Assembly (NCBI RefSeq): GCF_009755605.1
Contig: NZ_WPNZ01000004.1
Location: forward strand, 248,001 to 312,000
Direction: 5' to 3'
From: Streptomyces typhae
Lineage (GTDB): Bacteria > Actinomycetota > Actinomycetes > Streptomycetales > Streptomycetaceae
DNA: 64,000 nt
Every line of letters starts with the position of its first letter. Position 1 is the stretch's first letter. The position numbers and the translations under genes were made by a program. The notes beneath the pieces were generated by a model that searched no databases, was not told the DNA's origin, and saw only the letters and a list, made by a program, of their open reading frames with translations. Of this stretch, positions 25,870-34,096 are shown piece by piece.

Positions 25870-26900
25870 GCCCGTTCCTGCTGACCCGTACCCTGCCCGA
25901 GGACGCGACCGGCGCCGCGCTGCGCGCCGACGTCCTGCACGGCCTCACCCGAGCCGCCCACGACCCGGCTGCCGGACCCGCCACCGGCCCGGCCGTCGCC
26001 GCCATCCGCCCGGCCGTGGTCCCGGCGGCGAAGTCGCTGCCGCCGAAGTGGTTCTACGACGCGCGCGGCAGCGCCCTGTTCGACGAGATCACCACCCTGC
26101 CCGAGTACTACCCGACGCGCGCCGAGCGGGAGATCCTGGTGTCCCGTGCCGCCGAGATCGCCGGGGTGACGGGCGCGCGCACGCTCGTCGAGCTGGGTTC
26201 GGGGTCTTCCGAGAAGACCCGGCACCTGATCGACGCGCTGCCCGCGCTGCACACCTACGTGCCCGTCGACGTCAGCGAGTCCGCGCTCACCGGCGCCGCG
26301 AACACGCTGCTCGCCGAGCGGCCCGCGCTGGACGTGCACGCCCTCGTCGCCGACTTCACCCGCGGCCTCGCGCTTCCCGGCACGCCGGGGCCGCGCCTGG
26401 TCGCGTTCCTCGGCGGTACCATCGGCAATCTGCTGCCCGCCGAGCGTGCCGCCTTCCTCGGCTCCGTACGCGACCTGCTGTCGCCCGGTGACGCGCTGCT
26501 CCTCGGCACGGACCTGGTCAAGGACGAGTCGGTGCTCGTGTCGGCGTACGACGACGCGACGGGGGTGACCGCCGCGTTCAACAAGAACGTCCTGCACGTC
26601 ATCAACCGCGAGCTGGGCGCGGACTTCGATCCGGGCGCGTTCACGCACGTCGCGGTCTGGGACCCGGCCCACGAGTGGATCGAGATGCGGCTGCGTTCGG
26701 ACGTGGACCAGACCGTGAAGATTCCCGCGCTCGACCTCGCGGTGCAGTTCGACCGGGGCGAGGAGATGCGTACGGAGATCTCCGCGAAGTTCCGCGAGGA
26801 AGGAGTGCGGTCGGAGCTGGCCGACGCCGGTCTGTCCCTGACGCACTGGTGGACGGACGAGCGGAACCGCTTCGCGCTGTCGTTGAGCACACCCGCCTGA
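25866..26900 (+). CDS. egtD: L-histidine N-alpha-methyltransferase EgtD
   Basis: The 344-residue enzyme trimethylates histidine to hercynine with S-adenosylmethionine. SAM-binding motif I is LVELGSGSSEKTRHLI (about residues 107-122), and further signatures are PVDVSESAL, AFLGGTIGNLLP, FNKNVLHVINRELGADF and HEWIEMRL. The start PLPEYYPTRAE segment is also typical. GTG 25866 overlaps the egtC stop (GTGA). EgtD acts before EgtB although its gene is last. A pyridoxal-phosphate lyase gene (egtE) does not follow; a perfect palindrome ends the operon and the next gene is convergent. Confidence 0.95.
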   Translation: MSPFLLTRTLPEDATGAALRADVLHGLTRAAHDPAAGPATGPAVAAIRPAVVPAAKSLPPKWFYDARGSALFDEITTLPEYYPTRAEREILVSRAAEIAGVTGARTLVELGSGSSEKTRHLIDALPALHTYVPVDVSESALTGAANTLLAERPALDVHALVADFTRGLALPGTPGPRLVAFLGGTIGNLLPAERAAFLGSVRDLLSPGDALLLGTDLVKDESVLVSAYDDATGVTAAFNKNVLHVINRELGADFDPGAFTHVAVWDPAHEWIEMRLRSDVDQTVKIPALDLAVQFDRGEEMRTEISAKFREEGVRSELADAGLSLTHWWTDERNRFALSLSTPA

Positions 26901-26929
26901 GCGGACCGCGGCACCGGCGCGGGAGGGCC

Positions 26930-26966
26930 CGGGGGCCGGGGCACGTCACGTGCCCCGGCCCCCGGT
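26930..26966. terminator. Bidirectional terminator palindrome after egtD
   Basis: Two 18-base arms (26930-26947 and 26949-26966) are exact reverse complements around one central C. The stem is almost all G/C (CCGGGGGCCGGGGCACGT). It lies between convergent egtD and the solute-binding protein gene. Confidence 0.85.
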
Positions 26967-26993
26967 CCGCGGTCCCCGGCCCCTCGGTCGGGG

Positions 26994-28268
26994 TCAGGAG
27001 GCGTCAAGTTCCTCGGTGATGCGGCGGGAGGCGGCCTTCGCCGCGGCGGGCGCGTCGGCGCCGCCGAGCACCTTGGACATGTACTTCTTGATCGGGTTGT
27101 CGGCCTCCACGGCCGCCCACTGGGGCGAGTTGGGCGTGGCCCGGCCCTGCGCGGCACCGGCGGCCATGGCGGCGATCGCGGCCTTCCCGGAGACGGCGGA
27201 GGACAGCTTCGTCTTGTTCGGCACGTAGTCCATGGTGCGCGCGAGGTCCCGCTGCCACTTCTCGCCCGCGAGCGCCTTCACGACCTCGACGGCGCCCTTG
27301 CGCTGGTCGGTGCCGTCCCGTACGACCAGGTCGGAGCCGCCGGTGAAGACGGCGCCCGGCTTGCGGGTGGTCTTGCCGGGGACGGGGAAGTAGCCGAGTT
27401 TGCCCTTCAGCTCGGGGTTCTTCTCCTCGATGGCGCGGGCGACGCCGGGCACGGCGATGAGCTGCGCGACGTCCCCCTTGGCGAACACCTCCGCCTGCGG
27501 CGGGTGCTCCTCGTCCGCGTTCGGCGGGCCGTCGCCGAGCGCCTGGAGCTGCCGGTAGAAGTCCATGCCCCTCAGGGCCTCGGGTGTGTCGAGGGTGCCC
27601 TGCCAGTTGCCGGACCTGTCCTTGGCGAGGTCGCCGCCCTCGTCCCAGATGAAGCCCGCGAGGGTGTACCAGTCCTGGCCCGCGAGGTAGATCCCCTGGG
27701 TGGAGCCGGAGTTGAGCCGCTCGGTGGCGTCGAGCCACTGCTGGCGCGTCCTGGGCGGCTGCTCGACGCCGGCCTGATCGAACAGGTCCTTGTTGTAGAT
27801 CACCACGCGGTTCGCGGCGTACCAGGGGATGCCGTACTGGCCGCCGTCGTAGCGGCCGGGCTCGGCGAGGCCCGGGAGCCAGTCCTTCATGCCGAGGTCG
27901 CGGGCGGACTCCAGGGTGAGGTCCTCGAGGCCGCCCTGGTCGACGTACTGGGCGACCTGGGTGTTGCCGACCTCGATGACGTCGGGGCCGTCGTCGTTCT
28001 TCAGGGCCGCCTTGACCTTCTCGCCGATGCCGGTCCACTCCTGGAGCTTGATGTCCAGGTCGAGGTCGCCGTGCTGCTTCTCGAAGTCCTCGGTGAACCG
28101 CTTCAGGAAGGCGTCCGACGCGCTCCCCCGCATCAGCCACACCGTGACGGTGGTGCGTTCGTCACTTCCACCGGGCAGGACGCCGCAGCCGGGCAGCACG
28201 GCGGTGGAGGCGAGAGCGAGGGTGAGGGAAAGGGCGATGCGGAGGCGGCGCGGGTTCACGTCGGTCAC
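26994..28268 (-). CDS. Extracellular sugar-type solute-binding lipoprotein
   Basis: The 424-residue protein is an ABC transporter family 1 substrate-binding protein. It starts with a basic region and hydrophobic signal, then the lipobox LPGC (Cys at about residue 28). Ligand-binding lobes show TVTVWLMRGSASDAFLKRF, GPDVIEVGNTQVAQY, YGIPWYAANRVVIYN and the C-terminal hinge around FTGGSDLVVRDG. It would capture an oligosaccharide outside the cell. No permease or ATPase genes are adjacent, so it must use a transporter encoded elsewhere. A TGGT-N4-ACCA palindrome lies in the region upstream. Confidence 0.92.
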   Translation of the reverse strand: MTDVNPRRLRIALSLTLALASTAVLPGCGVLPGGSDERTTVTVWLMRGSASDAFLKRFTEDFEKQHGDLDLDIKLQEWTGIGEKVKAALKNDDGPDVIEVGNTQVAQYVDQGGLEDLTLESARDLGMKDWLPGLAEPGRYDGGQYGIPWYAANRVVIYNKDLFDQAGVEQPPRTRQQWLDATERLNSGSTQGIYLAGQDWYTLAGFIWDEGGDLAKDRSGNWQGTLDTPEALRGMDFYRQLQALGDGPPNADEEHPPQAEVFAKGDVAQLIAVPGVARAIEEKNPELKGKLGYFPVPGKTTRKPGAVFTGGSDLVVRDGTDQRKGAVEVVKALAGEKWQRDLARTMDYVPNKTKLSSAVSGKAAIAAMAAGAAQGRATPNSPQWAAVEADNPIKKYMSKVLGGADAPAAAKAASRRITEELDAS

Positions 28269-28355
28269 TTTCTGACTGCGGACAGCAAGGGGGAAGCCCG
28301 ACGTGGGGAAAGCTCAAGCTCAGAAGAGCACAAGCTCGAACGGGTGTGCAGGATT

Positions 28356-28369
28356 TTGGTATGTACCAA
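28356..28369. promoter_or_regulatory. Operator-like palindrome upstream of the solute-binding protein gene
   Basis: TTGGTA-TG-TACCAA is a perfect 6+6 inverted repeat about 88 bases upstream of the solute-binding protein start codon. It fits the GntR-type TGGT-N4-ACCA pattern seen in operators of sugar-uptake genes. It could equally serve the divergent dodecin gene. TGTGTCAC then occurs twice about 11 bases apart near 28395-28415. Confidence 0.45.
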
Positions 28370-28525
28370 CTCGTCGGTCAAGAGGCGTGCGCACATTTGT
28401 GTCACATCTGTGTCACTTCGGTGGACGTGCGCCCACAGGTTCCCACGAGTCCGCCGGGAGGCCCGCACCCGGTCCCGGCACTACCGTGGAGGGCACCGCA
28501 CCGCCGCGGAGAGGAGAAGCCGCTC

Positions 28526-28741
28526 ATGTCCGACCACACCTACCGGGTCACCGAGATCGTCGGCACTTCGCACGAGGGCGTCGACCAGGCCATCCGCAAC
28601 GGCATCGAACGCGCGTCACAGACCCTGCGCGGCCTCGACTGGTTCGAGGTCACCCAGGTGCGCGGCCATATCGAGGACGGGGAGATCCAGCACTTCCAGG
28701 TCGGCATGAAGGTCGGATTCCGCCTGGAGGACGCCTCCTAG
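28526..28741 (+). CDS. Dodecin family flavin-binding protein
   Basis: The 71-residue protein matches dodecin over its full length: YRVTEIVGTSHEGVDQAIRN, then a helix (GIERASQTLRGLDWFEV) and strands HFQVGMKVGFRLE. Dodecins assemble as hollow dodecamers that store FMN, riboflavin or related ligands; the flavin-stacking Trp is in LDWFEV. ATG 28526 follows GAGAGGAGAAG. It is transcribed alone, with GGCCCG/CGGGCC hairpins just after the stop. Confidence 0.93.
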   Translation: MSDHTYRVTEIVGTSHEGVDQAIRNGIERASQTLRGLDWFEVTQVRGHIEDGEIQHFQVGMKVGFRLEDAS

Positions 28742-28816
28742 GCCCGTCCGGGCCCCGTCCGGGCCCGTTCGGGCCGAGGGGACGCCGCCTTCCCAGGCCC
28801 TCCTGGGGCGTGAGCG

Positions 28817-29344
28817 TCACGTACGCCCCTGCCGCTCCTGCGCGTCCCGGAGCTCCGCCGACGCGCTGCCCCAGCGCGCCCGCACCACCGTGAACCCGGC
28901 GCGCTCCGCGTCGTCGCACACCAGCTCGTCGTCGTCCACCAGCATGCGGATCTCCCGGTCCCCGGCGAGCCGTCGCAGGATCTCCAGCTTGGTGTGGCGT
29001 GCGGGGCGCCGGTCCTGGTCGCCGCGCATCCAGATCCGCCCGGCGGGCAGCGCCTGCGCGGCCAGCCACGCCTCGGTGTCGGCGCGGCAGCGCTCGGGCC
29101 GCCCGGTCAGATAGACGACCTCGCACTCCCCGGCGCTGTCACGGGCGAGCCGCACGCCCTGTTCCAGCGGCGGGTCCGCGGGGGCCGCCGCGAAGAAGGC
29201 GTTCCAGTCGCGCGGTCTGCGCCGCAGATGGCGCTGGCGGTGCGCGGTGTCCGCGAGGGTGTTGTCGAGGTCGAACACGGCGAGGGGCCGGGAGCCCGGG
29301 GTCCGCCGCGGGCCCGTACCGGACCGGCTGCTGTCGTTCGTCAT
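28817..29344 (-). CDS. HAD-superfamily phosphatase (polynucleotide kinase 3'-phosphatase-like)
   Basis: The 175-residue protein has HAD motif I VFDLDNTLAD (about residues 23-32; nucleophile and acid Asp), motif II VVYLTGRPE, the Lys in HTKLEILRRL and motif III LVDDDELVCDDAER. The overall pattern, with LTGRPE and a short cap, resembles the C-terminal phosphatase domain of T4 Pnkp and acid-phosphatase class B-like HADs. Substrate unknown. It is 33 bases downstream of the SpoIIE phosphatase gene on the same strand and may be in its operon. Confidence 0.85.
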   Translation of the reverse strand: MTNDSSRSGTGPRRTPGSRPLAVFDLDNTLADTAHRQRHLRRRPRDWNAFFAAAPADPPLEQGVRLARDSAGECEVVYLTGRPERCRADTEAWLAAQALPAGRIWMRGDQDRRPARHTKLEILRRLAGDREIRMLVDDDELVCDDAERAGFTVVRARWGSASAELRDAQERQGRT

Positions 29345-29377
29345 GCGCCCAGCGTAAGGACGGTGCGGGCGGCGGGA

Positions 29378-30580
29378 TCACCGGCTGCCCGGCGGACACC
29401 ACTCCAGGAGCAACAGCGTCGCGTCGTCGCGGAGTTGGTTGCCCTGCCGGTCGAGGATGGAGCGGATGAGCTGGCGCAGCGCCTCCGGCGCGGACTCCCC
29501 CGCCGCCGTGGCCCGGATGATGCTGTCGGTGAACCGTTCGAGGCCGAACTCGGCGCCGCCGCCGGTGCGCAGCTCCGTCACGCCGTCCGTGTACATCAGC
29601 ACCCGGTCGCCCGGCTCCAGGGGTTCCTGGTGGACCTCCCAGGTGTCGCCGGCGAGGGCGGCGGGCGTGCCGAGGGGCGGCTGCGGCGGGCGCTCGAGGG
29701 CACCGCCGAGCACCCGGTGGTCGCGGATGAGCAGCGGTGGCGGATGCCCGCAGTTGCACCACCGCAGCAAGCCGCTCGCCAGGTCGAGCTGGGCGAGGAT
29801 GCCCGTGCAGAACTGCTCGGGCAGCCAGTCGGCGAGCGCCTGCTGGATGTTGTCGACGAGTTCGGGCAGCTCGGCCTCCGCGCGGCGGGCGTTGCGGCAG
29901 CCCGCCATGGCGACGGAGGTCGTCAGGCCCGACGCGAGGTTGTGGCCCATCGCGTCGAGGATCGCCACGTGCAGGGTGGAACTGGTCAGGGAGTGGTCGA
30001 AGACGTCGCCGCCGAGGTTGTAGGCCGGTTCCAGGACGGCGGTGGAGATCACCCGGGAGTTGCCGATGGTGCGGGGCGGCAGGAAGGCCCGGAGCATCTC
30101 CGCGGGGAGCTGCATGGTCTGGATGCGGGTCCGGCGCGCGAAGCTGTCGCTGGCCGCCCGCTTCGAGGTGATCACCATGGCGAGGATGGAGGCCAGCATG
30201 CGGCAGCGCCGCAGCAGCGCCCCGTCGATCACCGGCGCGGTGGCACCGATGACGCCGAGCCGCTCGACCCCGTCGATCAGCGGCAGCCAGGTGGTGATCT
30301 TGCCGCCCTGGGTGAGTTCCTCGACGCGCAGCTCGTGCGCCCGATAGGCCGATCCTGCGACGGAGTCGGACACGCTCAGGGCGGGCGGCCCGTGCGTCAG
30401 CGGCACCAGGTACCGCTGCTGGAGGTCCACGAGGTACACGTCGATGCGGTCCAGGCCCTCGGCGTCGGCGAACCGCTGCACCAGGCCGGGCAGCTCCGTC
30501 GGGGTCGCCGCGTGCGCGGCGGCGAGGAGCTCTTCGAGCAGCTGCTCCCCGGGCCCGGACGCCCTCGGTTGGTGCACCAT
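29378..30580 (-). CDS. GAF-SpoIIE PP2C-type serine phosphatase
   Basis: The 400-residue protein has an N-terminal GAF-like sensor region (about 20-150; LDRIDVYLVDLQQRYLVPLT, GGKITTWLPLIDGVERLGVI). The SpoIIE/RsbU phosphatase domain (about 185-395) shows metal-binding Asp residues in YNLGGDVFDH, AILDAMGHN and LMYTDGVTE, and a final RDDATLLLL. Such enzymes dephosphorylate anti-anti-sigma proteins in partner-switch pathways. The divergent neighbour is a SigB-type sigma gene, consistent with stress signalling. No anti-sigma (RsbW-like) or anti-anti-sigma gene lies here, so the direct partner is unknown. Confidence 0.92.
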   Translation of the reverse strand: MVHQPRASGPGEQLLEELLAAAHAATPTELPGLVQRFADAEGLDRIDVYLVDLQQRYLVPLTHGPPALSVSDSVAGSAYRAHELRVEELTQGGKITTWLPLIDGVERLGVIGATAPVIDGALLRRCRMLASILAMVITSKRAASDSFARRTRIQTMQLPAEMLRAFLPPRTIGNSRVISTAVLEPAYNLGGDVFDHSLTSSTLHVAILDAMGHNLASGLTTSVAMAGCRNARRAEAELPELVDNIQQALADWLPEQFCTGILAQLDLASGLLRWCNCGHPPPLLIRDHRVLGGALERPPQPPLGTPAALAGDTWEVHQEPLEPGDRVLMYTDGVTELRTGGGAEFGLERFTDSIIRATAAGESAPEALRQLIRSILDRQGNQLRDDATLLLLEWCPPGSR

Positions 30581-30781
30581 CTGCGATCACCGCCTCAGGG
30601 GCAGTCTCACACCGGGTTCCCGATCCCGCCCGCGCTCGCCCGGAGAGCGCGGGCGGGCCCTTGGGTTCCCCGCCTGCGGGGCCTTGGTCCCGGGGGTTCG
30701 TGCGGAAGGTCCCGGTGTGCGGGCCCGCGGTCTGCGGAACCACCAGGGCGAACCGCACGAACCGGGCGAGGGAGAACGGCT

Positions 30782-31645
30782 GTGCCAAGCAGAATCGGTG
30801 TGCGCGACGCCTCCGGGGAAGTCGCCGGGATGCCCTGGATCGAGGAGGCCGTCGAGGTCGCCCCCAAGGACGCCCGCGAGCTGACGAGGCTGTTCTTCGA
30901 CCGGCTGGGGGCCCTGGCCGAGGGGTCGCCCGAGTACGCGTACGCGCGCGACACCCTGATCGAGATGAACCTGAGCCTCGTGCACTATGTGGCGAGCCGG
31001 TACCGCCATCGCGGGAACGGCCACATGGAGGACATCGTCCAGGTCGGGACGGTGGGGCTGATCAAGGCGATCGACCGGTTCGACGTGGGCCGCGGCTTCG
31101 AGTTCACCTCGTTCGCCGTGCCCTGGATACTCGGCGAGATCAAACGGCACTTCCGGGACACGAGCTGGGCCGTGCACGTGCCGCGCAGACTCCAGGAACT
31201 GCGGGCGGAGCTCTCCAGGTCCCAGGAGCGGCTGTCCGGCGCCCTCGGCCGCGAGCCGACGGTCAAGGAGCTGGCCGCCGACCTGGAGGTCTCCGAGGAG
31301 CAGGCCCTGGAGGCGCTCGTGGCCGCCAACGGGTACGCGGCCGGTTCCCTGGACGCCCCGAACGACCCGGGCGAGGACGGCGACACCCGGAGCGGCGCCC
31401 GCTCGGTCGCCGACGTCCTGGGCGCCCCCGACCCCGCCCTGGAGACCGTCGAGCAGCTGCACGCCCTGGCCCCGCTCCTTGCGGACCTCGGCGAGCGGGA
31501 GCGCCGCATCATCGAGATGCGGTTCGGCCAGGAGCTGACCCAGGCCGAGATCGGCCGGGCCCTCGGCATCTCGCAGATGCATGTGTCGCGGCTGCTCTCG
31601 GGCACCCTGGCGCGCCTGCGCACGGGGATGCTCAGCTGCGACTGA
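30782..31645 (+). CDS. SigB/SigF-type sigma factor
   Basis: The 287-residue protein carries region 2 (NLSLVHYVASRYRHRGN, EDIVQVGTVGLIKAIDRFD, FTSFAVPWILGEIKRHFRD), region 3 (VPRRLQELRAELSRSQERLS, REPTVKELAADL) and region 4 (RIIEMRFGQELTQAEIGRAL, SQMHVSRLL). This is the group 3 SigB/SigF arrangement used for stress and development in Streptomyces. GTG 30782 follows GGGAGAA, so it is chosen over the much longer open frame upstream. It is divergent from the SpoIIE phosphatase gene, and its last 14 bases overlap the convergent amidase gene. Confidence 0.92.
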   Translation: MPSRIGVRDASGEVAGMPWIEEAVEVAPKDARELTRLFFDRLGALAEGSPEYAYARDTLIEMNLSLVHYVASRYRHRGNGHMEDIVQVGTVGLIKAIDRFDVGRGFEFTSFAVPWILGEIKRHFRDTSWAVHVPRRLQELRAELSRSQERLSGALGREPTVKELAADLEVSEEQALEALVAANGYAAGSLDAPNDPGEDGDTRSGARSVADVLGAPDPALETVEQLHALAPLLADLGERERRIIEMRFGQELTQAEIGRALGISQMHVSRLLSGTLARLRTGMLSCD

Positions 31646-33095
31646 CGGATGCCCGCACTTCCGGCACGCGGTGGGCCCAGGGAGCGGCCCGTTCGAGCTG
31701 CCCGGCGAGACGGAACAGCACGTCCTCGCGGCCGTGGGCGGCGGCGAACTGGAGGCCGACGGGCAGCCCGGTCGCGGGGTCGGACTCCAGCGGTACGGAC
31801 ATGGCGGGGGTACCGGCGACGTTGTGGACGGCGGTGAACGGCGCGCGGTCGAAGATCCGGTCGATCCAGCCCGCGCCGTCGAGGTCCTCGACCCCTTCGG
31901 CGAGCTCGCCGATGCGCGGCGGCAGTTCCGGCAGGGTGGGGGTGAGCAGTACGTCGTACCGGTGGAAGCGGGCGCCGACGCCGCGGGCGACGATGTTGCG
32001 CACGCCGAGCGCGCGGACGAAGTCGGCGGCGGTGACACCGCGGCCGAAGGCGTATCCGGCGAGCGACTGGGGCTCGACGGTGGCCGGGCCGACGACACGG
32101 CCGTGGGCGGCGGCGAGGCCGTCGAGCCAGGGCACCAGGTTGGCCGTCCACAGCCGGGCGTTGGCGAGGACGTACTCCTCCCAGCTCACCCCGAGGTCGA
32201 GGGTCGCCTCCGACACCTCGTGGCCGAGCGCGGCGAGGAGGTCCGCGGTGCGGGTCAGGGCGGCGGCCACCGGGCCCTCGGTGCGGCGGCCGCCGCCCGC
32301 CTGCGCGACGACGCCGACGCGGAGGCGGCCGGGGTCCCGGGCGACCTCGTCGGCGTAGGGGCGTACCGGCTCCGGGGCGGTGTACGGGTCGCCGCTCTCC
32401 GGTCCGCGGACCGCGTCGAGCAGTGCCGCGCTGTCGCGCACCGTGCGGCTGACGCAGCCCTGCACGGCGAGCCCGTTGAAGATCTCGTCGACGTCGGGGC
32501 CCATGGACACCCGGCCCCGGGTCGGCTTCAGGCCGAACAGACCGGTGCTCGCCGCGGGTATGCGGATCGAGCCCGCCGCGTCCGTGCCGTGGGCGACCGG
32601 GACGATCCCGGCCGCGACCGCCGCCGCCGCGCCGCCGCTGGAGCCGCCCGCCGAACGGCCGAGGTCCCAGGGGTTGCGGGTCGGCCCGTACAGGACGGGC
32701 TCGGTGGTGATGTCGTAGGCGAACTCCGGGGTCGCGGTGCGGCCGAAGGTCCTGAGGCCCGCCGCGCGGAAGCGGCGCATCAGATGGGAGTCGGCCGCCG
32801 CGACCTGGCCCGCCGCGAGCCGGCTGCCCTGCTCCGTGCGCCTGCCCGCCACGGTCACGCCCAGGTCCTTGACCAGGAACGGCACCCCGCCGAGCGGCTC
32901 CCCGGTGGCGGCTCCCCCGCCCGCCCCGTCGCCGCCCTCGCAGGGCCAGGTCTCCACCACCGCGTTGACCAGCGGATTCACGGCGGCCACCGCCTCCATC
33001 GCGACCGCTTCGAGTTCGGCCGCGGTCACCTCCCCCCGGGCCGCAAGACCGGCAAGGCCGACGGCGTCGTACGCCACGTACTCGGACAGCTTCAT
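31632..33095 (-). CDS. Amidase signature family hydrolase
   Basis: The 487-residue protein has the catalytic Lys in [11 protein letters not shown] (about residue 76), the Ser pair in [16 protein letters not shown] and [13 protein letters not shown]. It is related to 6-aminohexanoate-cyclic-dimer hydrolase-type amidases rather than to GatA. Substrate unknown. It is divergent from a TetR gene, and the intergenic region holds an operator-like palindrome cluster, so the amidase is probably that repressor's target. Its 3' end overlaps the sigma-factor gene by 14 bases. Confidence 0.92.
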   Translation of the reverse strand: MKLSEYVAYDAVGLAGLAARGEVTAAELEAVAMEAVAAVNPLVNAVVETWPCEGGDGAGGGAATGEPLGGVPFLVKDLGVTVAGRRTEQGSRLAAGQVAAADSHLMRRFRAAGLRTFGRTATPEFAYDITTEPVLYGPTRNPWDLGRSAGGSSGGAAAAVAAGIVPVAHGTDAAGSIRIPAASTGLFGLKPTRGRVSMGPDVDEIFNGLAVQGCVSRTVRDSAALLDAVRGPESGDPYTAPEPVRPYADEVARDPGRLRVGVVAQAGGGRRTEGPVAAALTRTADLLAALGHEVSEATLDLGVSWEEYVLANARLWTANLVPWLDGLAAAHGRVVGPATVEPQSLAGYAFGRGVTAADFVRALGVRNIVARGVGARFHRYDVLLTPTLPELPPRIGELAEGVEDLDGAGWIDRIFDRAPFTAVHNVAGTPAMSVPLESDPATGLPVGLQFAAAHGREDVLFRLAGQLERAAPWAHRVPEVRASVSRS

Positions 33096-33143
33096 GAGAA
33101 ACCCTCTCCCTCCTCCTGAGCGAAACCGCTCAGTCTTGTGTGA

Positions 33144-33178
33144 TACCGATCGGTACCAGCTAGGACTGGTCGGTACCG
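33144..33178. promoter_or_regulatory. Operator-like palindromes between amidase and TetR genes
   Basis: TACCGATCGGTA (33144-33155) is a perfect palindrome. ACCAG (33155-33159) pairs with CTGGT (33166-33170) across six bases, and CGGTACCG (33171-33178) is a second perfect palindrome. Together they form a symmetric cluster of the size expected for a TetR-type operator. It lies 49 bases upstream of the amidase start and 157 bases upstream of the tetR start. Confidence 0.65.
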
Positions 33179-33211
33179 TAACATGACCCTTGCGGTCCTT
33201 CCGGCGGAGGG

Positions 33212-33284
33212 GGGACGAGGCCGTTTCAGCCCCCCGACGGGGGACGAGGCCGTTCCAGCCCGTCCGGCGTTTGAGGACGAGGCG
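33212..33284. repeat. Dispersed Streptomyces intergenic repeat, doubled
   Basis: GGGACGAGGCCGTTYCAGCCC occurs at 33212 and 33241, followed by CCGTCCGGCGTTTGAGGACG (33259 onward). From memory, the latter is a very common intergenic word in Streptomyces genomes. It may form alternative hairpins with the CC-rich and GG-rich parts. Function unknown. Confidence 0.6.
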
Positions 33285-33334
33285 CGGAGCGCCGATCGCC
33301 TGAACGGGAAGAGCCCGAACGGAAAGGGACAGCC

Positions 33335-33946
33335 ATGCCGGAGCCGGAGGAAGAGGCGAGGCCCGGCCGCGCGACCCGCGTGGCCAAGCTGCCGCCCCGG
33401 GAGCGCATCCTCGACGCCGCCGAGGAGCTGTTCCACGCCGAGGGGATCAGAGGCGTCGGCGTCCAGGCCGTGGCGGACCGGGCGGGCACCACCAAGGCCG
33501 CCCTGTACCGCCACTTCGGCACCAAGGACGCGCTGGTGGCGCAGTGGCTGCTGATCGTCGCCGCGGACTACGTCGCCGCGTTCGACCGGGTCGAGGAGCG
33601 GTGGCCGGACGAGCCCCTGGCGCAGATCAGGGGCGTCGCCGCGTTCGTCGTCGACACGCTGTCGACGGTCTCGCACCGCGGCTGCCCCTTCATCAACTCC
33701 CTGGCGGAGCTGCCCGACCGCGACCATCCCGCGCGTCAGGTGATCGAGACGCACAAGGCTCGCCAGCTCGCCCGCCTGACCGCCATGTGCGCGGCGGCCG
33801 GGCTCACCGACCCCGAGGACGCGGCGGCCGAGATCACCTTCGTCTTCGAGGGTGCCCAGGTGAGCGTGCAGAACGGCAGCGTGGACCGCGTCGGGGAACG
33901 GCTCGTCGCGTTCGTCGAGGCCGTCCTCGTACGGCACGGGGCCTGA
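33335..33946 (+). CDS. TetR-family transcriptional regulator
   Basis: The 203-residue protein has an N-terminal TetR helix-turn-helix (PRERILDAAEELFHAEGIRG, VQAVADRAGTTKAALYRHFG, about residues 22-65). Its ligand-binding half (CPFINSLAELPDRDHPARQV) resembles the YcdC/TetR_C groups. It probably represses the divergent amidase through the palindromes at 33144-33178 and itself. ATG 33335 is preceded by GGAAAGGGA at about 6 bases. A flavin-dependent oxidoreductase gene follows after 150 bases on the same strand. Confidence 0.92.
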   Translation: MPEPEEEARPGRATRVAKLPPRERILDAAEELFHAEGIRGVGVQAVADRAGTTKAALYRHFGTKDALVAQWLLIVAADYVAAFDRVEERWPDEPLAQIRGVAAFVVDTLSTVSHRGCPFINSLAELPDRDHPARQVIETHKARQLARLTAMCAAAGLTDPEDAAAEITFVFEGAQVSVQNGSVDRVGERLVAFVEAVLVRHGA

Positions 33947-34096
33947 ACGGAATTTCTGCCCGCCCCGAACCGCTGACCGATCATGGAGCGCGCACAGGAG
34001 ACCAGCCGGGCGACGGCCGGACCCCACTCCCATGGGGAAGCCGAAAGAACCGGAGAGACCGGGGAAGCCGGGGAGACCTCAGGAGCCGGAGCAGCC

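Noticed and set aside
28994..30781. Long upstream extension of the sigma-factor frame
   Set aside because: It lies antisense to the SpoIIE phosphatase and HAD genes, and a good ribosome site exists at 30782.
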